Shown here: positions 16,139-25,444 of the stretch, piece by piece
How positions within the stretch are numbered: the stretch's first letter is position 1
How the letters are laid out: each line of letters starts with the position of its first letter
DNA from: Desulfurococcales archaeon
GTDB lineage: Archaea > Thermoproteota > Thermoprotei_A > Sulfolobales > Fervidicoccaceae
NCBI GenBank assembly: GCA_027048265.1
Contig: JALTXS010000161.1
Coordinates: forward strand, 1-38,679
Direction: 5' to 3'
Length of the DNA stretch: 38,679 bases
Notes under the pieces: generated by a model
The model's input: only the letters and a program-made list of their open reading frames with translations
Told to the model about the DNA's origin: nothing
Databases searched by the model: none
Made by a program: the position numbers and the translations under genes

Positions 16139-17017
16139 TTATTGGCCCTTTTCTAGTATTTGCTTTGCTATCTGTGCCACCTCAAGGGGGGTCTTACCAA
16201 CTTTGGCGCCTGCGCTCTCCAAGGCTTTTATCTTAGACTCCGCTGTTCCCCTTCCCCCCTCTATTATGGCACCCGCGTGGCCCATTCTCTTACCTGAGGG
16301 AGCGGTTATTCCGGCAATGTAGCCCACGACGGGTTTGGTCATTTTGCTTTTTATGTACTCCGCGGCTTCTTCTTCAGCCGTGCCACCGATTTCGCCTATT
16401 AGTATGACAAGCTTTGTCTGGGGGTCCTTCTCGAACTTTTCGAGCACTTCCACAAAAGTCAGGCCGACTATCCTGTCGCCTCCGATGCCCAGGACTGTTG
16501 ACTGACCAACGTAAAGGCTGGTTAGGTAGGCTCCTACCTGGTACGTGAGGGTACCGCTTCTCGACACTATGCCCACAGGCCCTGGTTTGAAGACGTGTGT
16601 GGGCATTATCCCTAGGTGGGTCTCACCTACGCTGAGTATGCCGGGCGTGTTTGGACCGATTAGTGTCACTCCCTCCTTCTTTGCCTTGTGGTACATCTTC
16701 AGCTCGTCATGCACAGGTATGCCCTCAGTGATCACTACCACGGTTTTTAGACCGGCTTCCACGGCTTCCATGAAAGCGTCGGCCGCGAAGGGGGCGGGCA
16801 CGAATATTATGCTGGCGTCAGCTCCGGTCTGTTTTACTGCTTTTTCCACGGTATTGTAAACTGGGACTCCATGCACACTCTGGCCCTCCTTGCCCGGGGT
16901 TACGCCCGCTACTATACGTGTGCCGTACTTCAGCATCCTCTCTGTGTGGAAGCGTCCTTGGCTACCGGTTATACCCTGTACTATAACCTTGGTGTTACGG
17001 TCTACTATTATCGCCAT
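16139..17017 (-). CDS. sucD: Succinyl-CoA synthetase alpha subunit
   Basis: A 292-residue CoA-ligase alpha subunit. The N-terminal CoA-binding Rossmann domain has '[16 protein letters not shown]'. The phosphohistidine loop '[17 protein letters not shown]' has His247 as the phosphorylated residue. It interconverts succinyl-CoA + ADP (or GDP) + Pi with succinate + CoA + NTP, with the beta subunit encoded just upstream. The ATG overlaps the sucC stop (TGATG) and a GGAGGTGA Shine-Dalgarno lies within the sucC end, so the subunits are translationally coupled. Full length and intact. Confidence 0.96.
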   Translation of the reverse strand: MAIIVDRNTKVIVQGITGSQGRFHTERMLKYGTRIVAGVTPGKEGQSVHGVPVYNTVEKAVKQTGADASIIFVPAPFAADAFMEAVEAGLKTVVVITEGIPVHDELKMYHKAKKEGVTLIGPNTPGILSVGETHLGIMPTHVFKPGPVGIVSRSGTLTYQVGAYLTSLYVGQSTVLGIGGDRIVGLTFVEVLEKFEKDPQTKLVILIGEIGGTAEEEAAEYIKSKMTKPVVGYIAGITAPSGKRMGHAGAIIEGGRGTAESKIKALESAGAKVGKTPLEVAQIAKQILEKGQ

Positions 17018-18189
17018 CAGGCCTCACCTCCTTCCTCCATCTTGCGGGCGAGTTCAACTGCCATTTTCGCTCCCTCCTCCATCGTCTTGGCTATGTGCAA
17101 CTTTATGCCCGTCTCGCGTATGAAGTCTTCAAGTATCTTACGACCCTCCTCCTCATTTGTGCCAGCGAGCCTAATGACTATGGGTACTCCAATCTCCATC
17201 TCGGAGAGGGCCTTGACTATACCCCTTGCTACCTCGTCGCACCGGGTTATTCCCCCGAATATGTTAATGAATATCACCTTGACGTTCTTGTCCATTAGTA
17301 TTGTTTCTATGGCCTTCTTCACGACCTCGCTGCTCGCACCGCCTCCCACGTCGAGGAAGTTGGCCGGCTTACCCCCCATTATGTATATCAGGTCCATGGT
17401 GGCCATAGACATGCCCGCGCCATTCGCTATCACTCCTATGTTTCCGTCGAGCTTGACATAGTTCAGACCCCTCTCAACAGCTATTCTCTCGAGCTGGTCC
17501 TCCTCCGTGTAGTCCCTGAGCTGTTCTAGGTCCTTGTGGCGGAAGAGCGCGTTGTCGTCTATGTTAAGACGGGCGTCGGCCGCAACTATCTTCCCATCTC
17601 CTGTCACGACCAGGGGGTTTATCTCAGTCAACTCCGCCTCGTAGGTGGTTAGTATCTCATACAGTTTCTTTGCTATTCTGAAAACCTCCTTGAAGTACTC
17701 GCTTGGCATACTTGCCTTGTAGAGGGCGTTTCTCACCTGGAAGTCCCATAGCCCATAGACGGGGTCTATGGTTGTCTTGGAAATCTTGTCCGGGTGTTTC
17801 GCCGCTATTTCTTCTATCTCCATCCCCCCAACGCTGCTGACTATGAGCGTGAAGCCCTTCTTCGCACGGTCGAGTACATAGCCCACGTACATTTCGCGGG
17901 CTATGTCGAGCTGTTCCTCTACGTATATCTTTTTGACAACATGGCCTTTGAAGACCCGGCCGAACAGCTCCTCAGCCACCCTACGGGCCTCCTCGGGGGA
18001 GTTTGCCAGCCTTATAGCACCCGCCTTGCCACGGCCTCCTACGAGTATCTGTGACTTTAGGACAACTTTGCCGCCGAGCTCGCGGGCGGCCTGCTCTACT
18101 TCCTCGGGGGTTGTGGCCAGCTTTCCCTTGGGTATGGGTATCCCGTGCTTGGCGAAGAACTGCTTAGCTTGGTACTCATGCAGTTTCAA
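17017..18189 (-). CDS. sucC: Succinyl-CoA synthetase beta subunit
   Basis: A 390-residue ATP-grasp protein with the canonical start '[19 protein letters not shown]', the nucleotide-binding region '[11 protein letters not shown]', and 'EINPLVV' and '[10 protein letters not shown]' (CoA-ligase region). It forms the beta subunit with SucD in the TCA cycle. I choose TTG 18189 because it gives the family N-terminus and has GGTG 6 nt upstream; a GTG at 18198 is in frame but swallows that motif. An AATATACTAG element at about 18204-18213 is a candidate TATA box. The LutB-like gene ends about 50 bp upstream in the same direction. Confidence 0.96.
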   Translation of the reverse strand: MKLHEYQAKQFFAKHGIPIPKGKLATTPEEVEQAARELGGKVVLKSQILVGGRGKAGAIRLANSPEEARRVAEELFGRVFKGHVVKKIYVEEQLDIAREMYVGYVLDRAKKGFTLIVSSVGGMEIEEIAAKHPDKISKTTIDPVYGLWDFQVRNALYKASMPSEYFKEVFRIAKKLYEILTTYEAELTEINPLVVTGDGKIVAADARLNIDDNALFRHKDLEQLRDYTEEDQLERIAVERGLNYVKLDGNIGVIANGAGMSMATMDLIYIMGGKPANFLDVGGGASSEVVKKAIETILMDKNVKVIFINIFGGITRCDEVARGIVKALSEMEIGVPIVIRLAGTNEEEGRKILEDFIRETGIKLHIAKTMEEGAKMAVELARKMEEGGEA

Positions 18190-18237
18190 GCCCGACACCG
18201 GGTCTAGTATATTGGCTTTGGAATGTTAATATTGTTA

Positions 18238-19428
18238 TTAGTTTTCCCCAGAGGGCTTTTCCTTCCACACGCGTGTACGGTGCCATCTTATTATGTCCTC
18301 AAGTGGGATGGACACCGGGCAAACCTGGCTGCAGCGGCCGCAGAGTAGACAGTAGAAGGAAAGCTCACTAGCAAGATCCGGGTCATGCACGATTGAGGTC
18401 CAGTTGAGCCCCATGGGCCCCCCGTAAACTGGGCCGCCCCAGTGGTTGGCGAGTTTTTCCCAAACGGGGCATTCGAACTGGCATCGTCCACACCTAACGC
18501 ATCTCAGCTGGGCTTTGAGAACGGGGTGCTTGCTGGCCTTTAGGCGCCCGTTGTCGAGCAATATGACGTCCAGCCTGCGGGGCCCCTGGGCGCCAAGGAC
18601 TCGCTTGTGCTCTATGTCGGCTGTGCTACTGGGCCCGGTTATTACGTTTATGTAGGTTGGGGGGAATATGCCCGCGTAGGCGGACTGGACTAGCACCATG
18701 TCCAGCGCTGTCCTTAGGTCGGGTAGTATCTTGTCAACCGGGACTATTGCAATATGATGCTCGACAACGCCTGATACTAGTCTAATGTTTCCCTCATTCT
18801 CAACCAGCACCAGGCTCCCAGTGTCAGCTGCTATCGCGTTGCCTCCAGTGACCCCCGTCTTGGCTGATAGTATCTTTATCCTTAGAAACTCTCTGGCAGC
18901 GTGCGCCAGTTTCTCCGGCTCCTCACTTCCCGGGTCCCTCCCCAGTCTACTTAACAACCGCCTGGCCTGAGACCGGGTTATGTGTATGGCTGGGGCTATA
19001 GTGTGCATGGGCTTCCCATTCTCGAGCTGTACTAGGAACTGCCCCAAATCGGTCTCCCAGACCTCCACCCCTCGTTTCTCCAGGTGTTCCCTCAACCCTA
19101 TTTCTTCTGCAGCCATACTCTTCGACATGACAACGAGGTCCACGCTCTGCGTTAGTTCATCGAATATCCTGAGCGCGTGGCTCGAGTCTCTCGCGAAGTG
19201 TGCCCCTGCGCCGGCTTTTTGGAGGCTGGCAAGGGTCTTGTCTATATAGTTTTCCAGGTCGCTGATTACCTGGTCCTCTACCTCTTTTATCCTCGCAGCC
19301 AGCTCCTCCAGCCAAGGGTTCTCCTTGAGCGCCTTTGAGACCCCCTGGCGGGCGTTGTTGGAGGCCCTCGCTATGCTCTCTTGGAACCTTCTGTCATCGA
19401 GAAGCTTGTAAACCTGGAGTATGAACAA
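18238..19428 (-). CDS. LutB-like iron-sulfur protein (LUD domain)
   Basis: A 396-residue protein of the LutB/YkgF group. An N-terminal LUD (DUF162) domain has 'SKSMAAEEIGLREHLEKRG', 'TGGNAIAADTGSLVLVENEG' and 'GITGPSSTADIE'-like sequence. Two C-terminal 4Fe-4S motifs follow, 'CVRCGRCQFECPVW' and 'CLLCGRCSQVCP'. In bacteria LutB works with LutA and LutC in L-lactate oxidation. Here no LutA (CCG protein) or LutC neighbours it; instead a membrane HdrDE-like protein with CCG domains is divergently transcribed next door and might supply the equivalent function. TTG start as given; no strong Shine-Dalgarno seen. Substrate uncertain: lactate or another 2-hydroxy acid is inference. Confidence 0.85.
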   Translation of the reverse strand: MFILQVYKLLDDRRFQESIARASNNARQGVSKALKENPWLEELAARIKEVEDQVISDLENYIDKTLASLQKAGAGAHFARDSSHALRIFDELTQSVDLVVMSKSMAAEEIGLREHLEKRGVEVWETDLGQFLVQLENGKPMHTIAPAIHITRSQARRLLSRLGRDPGSEEPEKLAHAAREFLRIKILSAKTGVTGGNAIAADTGSLVLVENEGNIRLVSGVVEHHIAIVPVDKILPDLRTALDMVLVQSAYAGIFPPTYINVITGPSSTADIEHKRVLGAQGPRRLDVILLDNGRLKASKHPVLKAQLRCVRCGRCQFECPVWEKLANHWGGPVYGGPMGLNWTSIVHDPDLASELSFYCLLCGRCSQVCPVSIPLEDIIRWHRTRVWKEKPSGEN

Positions 19429-19544
19429 GATGGACGCCCCTTGTAGGGGATGTTGGGTGTTGTTTATTGTCGCTGACGATTTATATCTTCGACACTGATA
19501 TTCTAGCCTGTCAGAGCCCGCCTGGCGCTAGGGAGGGGTTAGGC
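19429..19544. promoter_or_regulatory. Divergent promoter region, LutB-like / FadF-like genes
   Basis: About 115 bp between the two divergently transcribed iron-sulfur genes. For the rightward gene, TTTATATC at 19490-19497 is a good TATA box. It puts transcription start near 19520, downstream of the earliest in-frame TTG (19467), which argues for the later TTG 19545 start. Confidence 0.45.
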
Positions 19545-21578
19545 TTGTCCGCCGGCCTTGTGGGCATTGAGCACTTCCTCTACGTCGAGGACCTCGAGCC
19601 TCTTGTTTACGTATTCACTCTTGCTGTAGCTATTGTTCTTGTGTATGGGTTCTCCAGGTATTCTAGAAGGTGGTTTGGCAAGGCCTTCTACCTACCCAAG
19701 CCCAATAGAATTGCAGAACGCTTGGGGAGGCTCTTTTCTCACTCCTTGCTACAGGCGAAGGTTCTCCAGAAGATGTTCGAGGGAGCCATTCATGCTCTGA
19801 TCTTCTATGGAATGCTCCTCCTCTTCATAGCTACGTTTTTAAGGGGAATAGAATTCGAGATTACACTCAGGCTCTTTGACGAGAGGTTCCTTGTAGATGG
19901 TGTTTATAGGGCTTTTAAGCTTATGGCAGTCTCCGGAGGCCTTATGGCGCTTGCTGGCATAGTGTTGGCTTTTTATAGAAGGGCCAGGGGCCTGACCACG
20001 GGTCTTCCACAGTCACGTGAGGACTACGCGGTGCTACTGCTTCTCGGAGTGATACTGGTTACTGGTTTTATACTGGATGCAATTAACACGATTGCCTATA
20101 GGAGGGAGTGGATAGGATACTGGGACCCCATAGGCATGTATCTGTCGGGACTCTTCCAGGGAATGGATGAGGATGCTCTGCGTCAGCTCTACAGGGGACT
20201 GTGGCTTTTCCACCTGGGCATCGCGATGACCGGTATTGCTCTCCTGCCCTTCACCAAGCTATCCCACATAGTTGTCAGCGGTATTCTGAACATATTCTAC
20301 TCTAGGTTGGAACACCCTTCTGCGTTCAAGCCTGTGGATAACCTGGAGAAGGCTGTGGAGACAGGGGAGCTGGGTATAGTCAAGCTCTCTCACACAACTT
20401 GGAAGCAGAGGATGGACTACGACGCCTGCACGAAGTGCGCCCGCTGCCACAACGCGTGCCCAGCGAACATAAGCGGCAAACCTTTGTCCCCTATGAGGAT
20501 GGTCCTAGACATGAGGCAGGCCATGGACAGGGGAGACTGGGACAAGGATATAGAAGCGATAATGGAGCCCGACATATTCTGGTCCTGTGTGATGTGCGGC
20601 GCCTGTGTATACGAGTGCCCCGTGGACATACACCATGTGGAGACGATCCTTGACGCTAGGAGGGGTCTTTACGCCAAGGGGGGGAATGTGCCAGAGGGCC
20701 TCCTCCAGCTATCCTATAACATAATGAGGACGGGCAACGCGTATGGCATGAACCCTGTGGACCGAGAGGAGTGGATAAGGAGTCTAGAGGAGAGGGGCCT
20801 GGCGGAGGTGGCAAGAGAGGGAGAGGAATACGACGTTCTCTACTGGACAGGCTGTAACGTGTCCTACGACCCCAATCTTAGGGGCGTGGGCGAGAGTCTT
20901 CTAAAGCTCCTGAAAACAGCAGGTCTTAGGGTCGCCGTACTTGCTGAGGAGCAGTGTTGTGGAGAGCCGGTGAGGAGGGCAGGAGACGAACTTATGTTCG
21001 CTGAGGTTGCCAAGACCAACTATGAGGCCCTGAAAAGATACAAGTTCAAGAAACTGCTCGTTAACTGCCCCCACGGGTACAATGTTTTCAAGCATGAGTA
21101 CCCACTATACGGCTACGAACTCGACGTAGTACATCACACCCTGCTCTTAGACCAACTAGTAAAGGAGGGTAGGCTACCCAAGCCCGTTGCCAACGCGTAC
21201 AAGGATGTAACCTACCACGACCCCTGCTATCTGGGAAGATGGAACGGGCACTTCGAAGAGCCGCGGAACCTACTGCGTAACGTTAAGGGTCTCCGGCTAA
21301 AAGAGATGCCCCGGAACAGGGAAAGGAGTTTCTGCTGTGGAGCGGGAGGGGCTCACGGGTTCTTCGAGCTGAAAAAAGGTAAACGGATTAGCAGAATAAG
21401 GGCGGAGGAGGCCGCCAGCACAGGCGCCAAAGTTGTTGCCGTTGCCTGCCCCTTCTGTAACGCTATGTTCAGGAGCGAGGCAAGTGACCTCGGGTTTGAG
21501 GTAAAGGATATAGCAGAGATACTGGCTCAGGGGCTGGAGGAGAAAGGAGTTGAGAAGCTTCCTAAAAATGGGGGCTAG
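19545..21578 (+). CDS. Membrane HdrDE/FadF-like iron-sulfur oxidoreductase
   Basis: A 677-residue fusion. The N-terminal membrane domain has about five helices (NarI/HdrE type) with candidate heme-ligand His in 'GAIHALIFYG' and 'LWLFHLGIAMTG'. Two 4Fe-4S motifs follow ('CTKCARCHNACP', 'CVMCGACVYECP'), then two complete CCG domains ('EEQCCGEP' with 'NCPHGYN', and 'DPCYLGR'...'FCCGAGGAHG'...'ACPFCN'). This is the architecture of FadF-like and EMO (ETF:menaquinone oxidoreductase) proteins and of HdrDE. It likely passes electrons from a soluble donor, such as reduced ETF or a LutB-type partner, to quinone. TTG 19545 has GGGAGGGG 6 nt upstream and lies after a TATA box; TTG 19467 is the long alternative. 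Its stop overlaps the convergent gene's stop (CTAG). Proximity to beta-oxidation genes supports an acyl-CoA link. Confidence 0.87.
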   Translation: MSAGLVGIEHFLYVEDLEPLVYVFTLAVAIVLVYGFSRYSRRWFGKAFYLPKPNRIAERLGRLFSHSLLQAKVLQKMFEGAIHALIFYGMLLLFIATFLRGIEFEITLRLFDERFLVDGVYRAFKLMAVSGGLMALAGIVLAFYRRARGLTTGLPQSREDYAVLLLLGVILVTGFILDAINTIAYRREWIGYWDPIGMYLSGLFQGMDEDALRQLYRGLWLFHLGIAMTGIALLPFTKLSHIVVSGILNIFYSRLEHPSAFKPVDNLEKAVETGELGIVKLSHTTWKQRMDYDACTKCARCHNACPANISGKPLSPMRMVLDMRQAMDRGDWDKDIEAIMEPDIFWSCVMCGACVYECPVDIHHVETILDARRGLYAKGGNVPEGLLQLSYNIMRTGNAYGMNPVDREEWIRSLEERGLAEVAREGEEYDVLYWTGCNVSYDPNLRGVGESLLKLLKTAGLRVAVLAEEQCCGEPVRRAGDELMFAEVAKTNYEALKRYKFKKLLVNCPHGYNVFKHEYPLYGYELDVVHHTLLLDQLVKEGRLPKPVANAYKDVTYHDPCYLGRWNGHFEEPRNLLRNVKGLRLKEMPRNRERSFCCGAGGAHGFFELKKGKRISRIRAEEAASTGAKVVAVACPFCNAMFRSEASDLGFEVKDIAEILAQGLEEKGVEKLPKNGG

Positions 21579-23563
21579 CGTCCTTTGAACTTTGGCTTTC
21601 TCTTTTCCATGAAAGCTGTTATCCCCTCGACAACGTCATCCGTGCTGAATAGTAGCCCGAAATAGCTGCTCTCTAGGAACATGCCGCTCCAAATGCTCGT
21701 CTCTCTACCCACCTGAATGGAGTACTTTGCCGCCAGCAGGGCAAGCGGGGGCTTCTCCGCCAGCTTTAGCCCCAGTGTACGTGCCTCCGACTCGAGCTTC
21801 TCTGGGGGGACCACTTTGTCGACAGCACCTATCTTAAGTGCCTCGCTGGCTGGGATCATGTCCCCAGTGTAGATGAGTTCTTTTGCTTTGCTTGGACCCA
21901 CAAGTCTCGGTAGTCTCAGAGTCCCCCCGGCTCCCGGTATTATGCCCAGGTTTATCTCGGGCTGCCCGAGCATTGCTGTCTCCGACGCTATCCTGAAGTC
22001 TCCTGCCATTGCCAGCTCCATTCCACCGCCTAGGCAGAAGCCATTAATGGCCATTATGACGGGCTTGGTGTAGTATTCTATCTTGAACAGGAGCTCCTGG
22101 AATCTCCTTGAGAGTATTGCAGCCTTAAATGGGGATAACCCTACGAACTGGTTAACATCTGCTCCTGCACTGAAGGCCTTACCATTCCCCGTTATTATGA
22201 GTACTCTTATGTCCTCGTTTTCTTCCAACTCGTCTAGTGTTTGGGAGAGCTCCTGGAGCAACTTTGGAGATAGCGCGTTTAGCTTGTTCGGCCTGTTGAG
22301 CACAACCCACGCCAGGGGGGGTTCGAGCTTTATTAAGAGCGTGTCCTTTTCAATGGTCTGTACTTCACGGTACTCGTAGAAACCCTTGCCAGTCTTCCTC
22401 CCCAGTTTTCCTTCCTCGACCATCTTCCTGAGCAGCGGGTCGGGCTTGTACTCTTCCCACCCTGTTTCCTTATACATTTCCTCAAGTGTTTGAACAATGG
22501 TGTCTATCCCCAGGTCATCAGCGTACTCGAAAACCCCCTTGGGGTAGCCCAGTCCAAGTTTCACCGCCTTGTCAATATCGTCCCTGGTTGCAATATTTTC
22601 ACGCAGGAGGTAGGCAGCCTCGTTTATCGCTGGGGCAATGACGTAAAGGGGGTCTACGTTTTCTCCCTTCTCCTTAGGTATATTGGGCCGAGCGTATACG
22701 CCTGGCTTGGGGTACTCGTAAAAGCCCTTGCCAGTCTTCATGCCAAGCTCGTTTTTCTTGAACTTCTCCTCAAATAGGGGACAAGGGTTGCTCTTGAAGC
22801 CACGCTCACTCATTGCCTTGAAGACGTAGTAGAAGACATCTATCCCACTGTAATCGGCTAGTTCGAAAGCTCCCATGGGAAAGCCCAGTTTATACTTAAG
22901 CGCGCTGTCCACTGCTATGTGGTCTGGCGCCTTTCCACTAACAACCATCCAGCAGGCCGCGTTCATCACACGTGCGAGTATCCTGTTTACAATGAAGCCC
23001 GGCACGTCCTTGTTCACAACCACCGGCTGCTTGCCGAACTTCTTGGCCAACTCCACGGTGGTTGCCAGAGTCTGATCGCTTGTCTTCTCCCCTCTAATGA
23101 CCTCCACAAGGGGCATAAGTGGGGGTGGGTTGAAGAAATGCATTCCCACAACCTTTTCAGGCCTACTGGTAGAGGCCGCTATCTCAGTTATAGGGAGGCT
23201 GCTTGTGTTCGTCGCAAGTATCGCGTGGTCCGGGGTCACTCTGTCTGCCGTCTGGAATATTTTTGTCTTCAAGTCTAGCTTCTCAGGAACAGCTTCTATC
23301 ATGAAGTCTGCTCCATTCAAAGCCTCTTCCAGGTTTGTAGTGGTCGTGATGCGGGACATTACATCCTCTACGCTTTCCCTAAGAACTCCTTTATCGCTAA
23401 GCTTCTGTAAGCTCCACCTTATCTTCTCGAGAGCATTCCTAAGTATGTCGTCCGAAATGTCCGTCAGGGCCACCTGGAACCCCGACATGGCAGCGACTTC
23501 AGCAATTCCGTGGCCCATGGTGCCTGCTCCTATGACCGCTATCTTCCTTATATCTCCGGGCAA
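21575..23563 (-). CDS. 3-hydroxyacyl-CoA dehydrogenase / enoyl-CoA hydratase fusion
   Basis: A 662-residue bifunctional enzyme. The N-terminal NAD-binding domain has 'IAVIGAGTMGHGIAEV', then the 3HCDH core 'VVGMHFFNPPPLMPLVEV' and a duplicated C-terminal 3HCDH domain (two 'GRKTGKGFYEY'-like ends near 285 and 395). From about residue 410 a crotonase domain follows, with 'LNRPNKLNALS', 'GGGMELAM' and 'QPEINLGIIPGAGGT'; both catalytic Glu residues (of MEL and QPE) are present. It hydrates crotonyl/enoyl-CoA and oxidises the (S)-3-hydroxyacyl-CoA. This order is typical of Crenarchaeota, where it serves beta-oxidation or, in autotrophs, the 4-hydroxybutyrate pathway. TTG start with GGGTGA 6 nt upstream. 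It is last in the run from the SCP2-type thiolase. Confidence 0.96.
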   Translation of the reverse strand: MPGDIRKIAVIGAGTMGHGIAEVAAMSGFQVALTDISDDILRNALEKIRWSLQKLSDKGVLRESVEDVMSRITTTTNLEEALNGADFMIEAVPEKLDLKTKIFQTADRVTPDHAILATNTSSLPITEIAASTSRPEKVVGMHFFNPPPLMPLVEVIRGEKTSDQTLATTVELAKKFGKQPVVVNKDVPGFIVNRILARVMNAACWMVVSGKAPDHIAVDSALKYKLGFPMGAFELADYSGIDVFYYVFKAMSERGFKSNPCPLFEEKFKKNELGMKTGKGFYEYPKPGVYARPNIPKEKGENVDPLYVIAPAINEAAYLLRENIATRDDIDKAVKLGLGYPKGVFEYADDLGIDTIVQTLEEMYKETGWEEYKPDPLLRKMVEEGKLGRKTGKGFYEYREVQTIEKDTLLIKLEPPLAWVVLNRPNKLNALSPKLLQELSQTLDELEENEDIRVLIITGNGKAFSAGADVNQFVGLSPFKAAILSRRFQELLFKIEYYTKPVIMAINGFCLGGGMELAMAGDFRIASETAMLGQPEINLGIIPGAGGTLRLPRLVGPSKAKELIYTGDMIPASEALKIGAVDKVVPPEKLESEARTLGLKLAEKPPLALLAAKYSIQVGRETSIWSGMFLESSYFGLLFSTDDVVEGITAFMEKRKPKFKGR

Positions 23564-23595
23564 GTTTATTCACCCTTTTTGAAGACGTGGCTTGT

Positions 23596-24804
23596 TTAGG
23601 TAATGTTTATGGGGGCTCCAAACACTTGGCGCATGAGCTCCCTTATTATGTTGAGCCGCTGTATGTCATTAGTGCCCTCATAGATGGTCGTTATCAGGGT
23701 ATCCCTAAGGTACCTCTCCACACCCGTCTCCACATCAACACCGTATCCTCCGTGTATCTTTATGGCATGGGCGGACGCCTCCTCCGCCACTTCCGTGGCG
23801 AAGGTCTTTGCAAGGCTCGCAGCCATCACGTACTCCCTTCGCTTCTGGTTGGCCAAAGTGGCGGCCCAGTATACTAGGAGCCGCGCGGCCTCTAGTTTTA
23901 TGAGCATATCTGCCAACTTGAAGGCGACGGCTTCGAAGCCAATTATAGGCCTACCAAAGGCCTCCCTCTGCATAGCATAGTTGAGGCTCTTCTCAAACAC
24001 CGCCTGGGCTATACCAACAGCCTGGGCTGCTATGTTGACCCTGCCATGGTTGTATGTGTTCACGGCTACCTTGAAGCCCTCGCCAATTGGTCCCAGTACA
24101 TTCTCCTCGGGAACCTTCACGTCCTCGAGTATGAGTTCATGGGGATGCTCTCCCCTCAGGCCAGTGACGTTTATCTTCTGCCCTACCTTGAAACCCGGCG
24201 TGTCCCTCTCGACTATGAAGAACGTGATACCCTTCCACCTCTTGTCCTGGGGAGGAGGGCTGGTCCTAGCGCTCACGACGAAGAATTCTGCCCTATCAGC
24301 CCCTGTTATGAACATCTTCCTCCCATTTATGACCCAATGGCCATTGACCTTCTTGGCGGTGGTCCTGATTCCCGCTATGTCGCTCCCGGCCCAGGGCTCT
24401 GTGTTGGCATGCGCCGCCAGTTTCTCTCCCCTGGCCACCGGGGGTATGTACTTCCTCTTCTGCTCCTCCGTTCCGTAGAGAAGGACGGGGACAACAAACA
24501 GCCCGTGCACGGTAACGGCTGTGCCAAAGGCCGGGCTAACCCGCGATATCTCCTCCATCATGAGAACCGTGTTCATATGGTCAGCTCCCTGGCCACCATA
24601 CTCTTCGGGAATACCTACGCCAAACAAGCCCAGCTGCGCCGCTTTCTCGAACAGTTCGTCGGGGATATGATTGTTCTTCTCAATCTCCATGGCTATTGGC
24701 TCGAGCTCTTTTTCCACGAACTCCCTAATGGTCTTCCTGAAAAGCTCGTGCTCCTCGGAAAGTTTTATGTTGAAGTCTAGGGAGGAGTTAAAGGGGAAAA
24801 CCAT
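23596..24804 (-). CDS. Acyl-CoA dehydrogenase
   Basis: A 402-residue FAD enzyme with the standard three-domain acyl-CoA dehydrogenase fold. It has 'GIPEEYGGQGAD', 'AHANTEPWAGSDIAGI' (FAD/substrate loop), 'YAMQREAFGRPI' and the C-terminal 'IYEGTNDIQRL', whose Glu376 is in the catalytic base position of medium-chain enzymes. It introduces the trans-2 double bond into acyl-CoAs and needs an electron acceptor, normally ETF. ATG start preceded by GAGGTGA. It lies 85 bp after the DUF35 gene and 32 bp before the hydratase/dehydrogenase fusion, forming a beta-oxidation operon. Chain-length preference cannot be read from the sequence. Confidence 0.95.
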   Translation of the reverse strand: MVFPFNSSLDFNIKLSEEHELFRKTIREFVEKELEPIAMEIEKNNHIPDELFEKAAQLGLFGVGIPEEYGGQGADHMNTVLMMEEISRVSPAFGTAVTVHGLFVVPVLLYGTEEQKRKYIPPVARGEKLAAHANTEPWAGSDIAGIRTTAKKVNGHWVINGRKMFITGADRAEFFVVSARTSPPPQDKRWKGITFFIVERDTPGFKVGQKINVTGLRGEHPHELILEDVKVPEENVLGPIGEGFKVAVNTYNHGRVNIAAQAVGIAQAVFEKSLNYAMQREAFGRPIIGFEAVAFKLADMLIKLEAARLLVYWAATLANQKRREYVMAASLAKTFATEVAEEASAHAIKIHGGYGVDVETGVERYLRDTLITTIYEGTNDIQRLNIIRELMRQVFGAPINIT

Positions 24805-24889
24805 TCCAGCTTCACCTCTCGCTAACTCGGGGGATGTTCGCCGTGTTGAAAAATGGGTATGCTCTGGAGATAAATGTTCCTCTAAAAAC

Positions 24890-25438
24890 CTAGTCGTTCA
24901 CAGGGACTATCTCGTAGGTGAGGTAACCCTCGGGCTGCCTCTTCACAACCTCTATCCTAACCCTCATGCCCACCTTTAGTCTCTTAGGGTCTTTTTCTCT
25001 GACCCATGCCGTCACGTTTATGCCTTCCTTAAGACGGGCAATACCCACGATGTAGTCATCGTAGTGCGCGAAGCTGGCTGGCTTTATGTTTATAACTGTA
25101 AAGGTCAGTAGCTCTCCCTCCCTGCTTAATTCCATCCATTGCATCTCGCTTTTCCTGCACGTGGGGCAGAATGACTGCGGCGGGAAGTATATAGTGCCGC
25201 ACTTACTACACTTGGTGGCCATTAGCTTCCCGTCCATAAGCCCGTCGTAGAAGGGCTTTATCTTCTCCACGGATATCGTGTACTTAAGCCTCAGCTCTCT
25301 CTGGTCAACCCATAAGGCCGCCCCAGTCTTCTGGTCAGGCACGATTGGGAGGCCTGTGGCCTGTTTTATGGACTCGACGAATTGCTCGAACTGTTTGAGG
25401 GCCTCCTCCATGGCCTCTTTCTGGCTCTTCTGACCCAA
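24890..25438 (-). CDS. DUF35 OB-fold zinc-ribbon protein (thiolase partner)
   Basis: A 182-residue DUF35 protein. After a roughly 75-residue helical N-terminal extension comes a rubredoxin-like zinc ribbon with four Cys ('CSKCGTIYFPPQSFCPTC'), then an OB-fold ending 'GYLTYEIVP'. In archaea DUF35 proteins bridge thiolase and HMG-CoA synthase and channel acyl-CoA intermediates. Here it lies directly downstream of an SCP2-type thiolase gene without an HMG-CoA synthase. The thiolase stop codon forms part of its Shine-Dalgarno (GGGGGTGA, 6 nt before the TTG start), so production of the two is coupled. The N-terminal extension is longer than in minimal DUF35 proteins. Confidence 0.9.
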   Translation of the reverse strand: MGQKSQKEAMEEALKQFEQFVESIKQATGLPIVPDQKTGAALWVDQRELRLKYTISVEKIKPFYDGLMDGKLMATKCSKCGTIYFPPQSFCPTCRKSEMQWMELSREGELLTFTVINIKPASFAHYDDYIVGIARLKEGINVTAWVREKDPKRLKVGMRVRIEVVKRQPEGYLTYEIVPVND

Positions 25439-25444
25439 GGCGTT

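Noticed and set aside
16051-16236. 61-residue plus-strand ORF downstream of UPF0282 gene
   Set aside because: Mostly antisense to the sucD 3' end, with no family features; a shadow frame.
19467-19544. Longer N-terminus for the FadF-like protein
   Set aside because: A TATA box at 19490-19497 lies inside it and a strong Shine-Dalgarno precedes TTG 19545.
21575-21578. Convergent genes sharing CTAG as overlapping stops
   Set aside because: True but common in compact archaeal genomes; not reported as a finding.
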